DNA of 58,926 nucleotides from Mycolicibacterium sp. (GTDB taxonomy: Bacteria; Actinomycetota; Actinomycetes; Mycobacteriales; Mycobacteriaceae): NCBI RefSeq assembly GCF_016462945.1, contig NZ_JAEMSG010000006.1, positions 1 through 58,926 of the forward strand, in the 5' to 3' direction. The notes beneath the pieces are model-generated. The model saw only the letters and a program-made list of their open reading frames with translations. It was not told the origin of the DNA and ran no database searches. Both the position numbers and the translations under genes were made by a program. Of the stretch, positions 58,390-58,926 are shown piece after piece (position 1 is the stretch's first letter; every line of letters begins with the position of its first letter).

Positions 58390-58926
58390 TCAGCGGTAGA
58401 TCCACGGTTTCCGCGGCAGTCGCGCCGGGTCGAACCGGGTCAACAATTCCGTCATATTGGCCGCGGGCCAACCCAGTGACTCGGTGATCAACGCAAAGGC
58501 TTGCGCGGCGCCGAGTTCGGCGAGGGTCACGGCACCGTCGCGCTTGGCCAGTCGCTTACCGGCCGCATTGAGCGCCAGCGGAACGTGGGCGTATGCCAGT
58601 CGACGGTAGCCCAGCAACTCGGCGAGGTAGGCCTGTCGCGGCGCGGACGACAGCAGATCGTCACCGCGCACCACCTGATCGATGCCGGAGTGCGCGTCGT
58701 CCACCACGACGGCGAGGTTGTAGGCCGCCACCCCGTCACCGCGTCGCAGCACGAAGTCGTCGACCAGTCCGGTGTACGGCCCGTGCAGCAGATCGGTGAC
58801 GGTGTGATCGGTCGCCTCGGCGCGCAGCCGCAGGGCCGGCGGGCGCCCGGCGTCCCGCGCGGTTGTACGTTGCGACTCGGTGAGTGTCCTGCATGTCCCG
58901 GGGTAGGCGCCCTCAGGGGCGTGGGG
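58390..58926 (-). CDS. gluQ: Glutamyl-Q tRNA(Asp) synthetase GluQ (5' end outside window)
   Basis: The frame stays open from 58390 to the window edge, giving the last 178 codons of a GluQRS. The zinc-site tail YPGTCR is visible near the edge, then the catalytic domain with DDFVLRRGDGVAAYNLAVVVDD, of which RRGDGVAAYNLA is the family signature, VVRGDDLL, and the KMSKS-like KRLAKRDGA. It lacks an anticodon-binding domain, as all GluQRS do: the chain ends in ARLPRKPWIYR. It attaches glutamate to queuosine 34 of tRNA-Asp. The presence of tgt nearby gives it a substrate. Confidence 0.93.
   Translation of the reverse strand, partial: PHAPEGAYPGTCRTLTESQRTTARDAGRPPALRLRAEATDHTVTDLLHGPYTGLVDDFVLRRGDGVAAYNLAVVVDDAHSGIDQVVRGDDLLSSAPRQAYLAELLGYRRLAYAHVPLALNAAGKRLAKRDGAVTLAELGAAQAFALITESLGWPAANMTELLTRFDPARLPRKPWIYR

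Overview
The window is high-GC mycobacterial chromosome (family Mycobacteriaceae). The evidence is the complete arabinogalactan cluster (wzt-glfT1-wzm-gtrA-dprE1-dprE2-aftA-embC-embA-embB), a GQYL-ended proteasome activator, a TcrXY-like two-component system and several WS/DGAT-, FadE- and Ech-type lipid genes. Gene order broadly follows the Rv3752c-Rv3795 stretch of M. tuberculosis, read in reverse. It is not M. tuberculosis itself: genes lying between Rv3783 and Rv3789 there are absent here, and a tgt gene, a gluQ gene, a cysE-cysK pair and a split kinase/acyl-CoA dehydrogenase operon are present.

Layout. 0.1-4.4 kb (+): a molybdopterin oxidoreductase, a SalK-like protein and a membrane Ser/Thr kinase. 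4.4-24.7 kb (-): a secreted small protein, then about 19.5 kb of co-directional cell-wall genes. These cover a membrane glycosyltransferase-like protein, Bpa, the galactan starter GlfT1 with the Wzm/Wzt galactan exporter, DprE1/DprE2 making decaprenyl-phosphoryl-arabinose, AftA priming and EmbC/A/B extending arabinan. 24.8-31.4 kb: a PLP-fold protein lacking the PLP lysine, a quinone oxidoreductase, a MarR regulator, tRNA-Ser(UGA), a 4 x 25-bp repeat array, EchA21, CysE, CysK and an aromatic aminotransferase.

31.5-34.0 kb is the accessory hotspot. A tRNA-Ser(GCU)/tRNA-Arg(ACG) pair is followed by two small modules, each ending in a copy of the 3' end of tRNA-Arg. One carries an MpaB-type (DUF2236) gene behind 19-bp tandem repeats, the other a HigBA toxin-antitoxin pair. 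No integrase is visible.

34.0-49.7 kb: a tightly overlapping operon of APH-fold kinase, acyl-CoA dehydrogenase, SDR and membrane protein; then a ThrE-like exporter, TcrXY, an MFS transporter, an alkyl sulfatase, an SDR, a histidine phosphatase, TyrA, TadA and tRNA-Ser(CGA). 49.8-58.9 kb: a secreted beta-propeller protein, a wax ester synthase, Tgt, a frameshifted RNase T2, a P450, a saccharopine-dehydrogenase-like protein and the 3' part of gluQ, which runs off the window edge.

Several starts sit 6-8 nt after a TANNNT-type -10 element, suggesting leaderless transcripts. No CRISPR array, IS element or intact prophage was seen. No gap between genes exceeds 300 bases.
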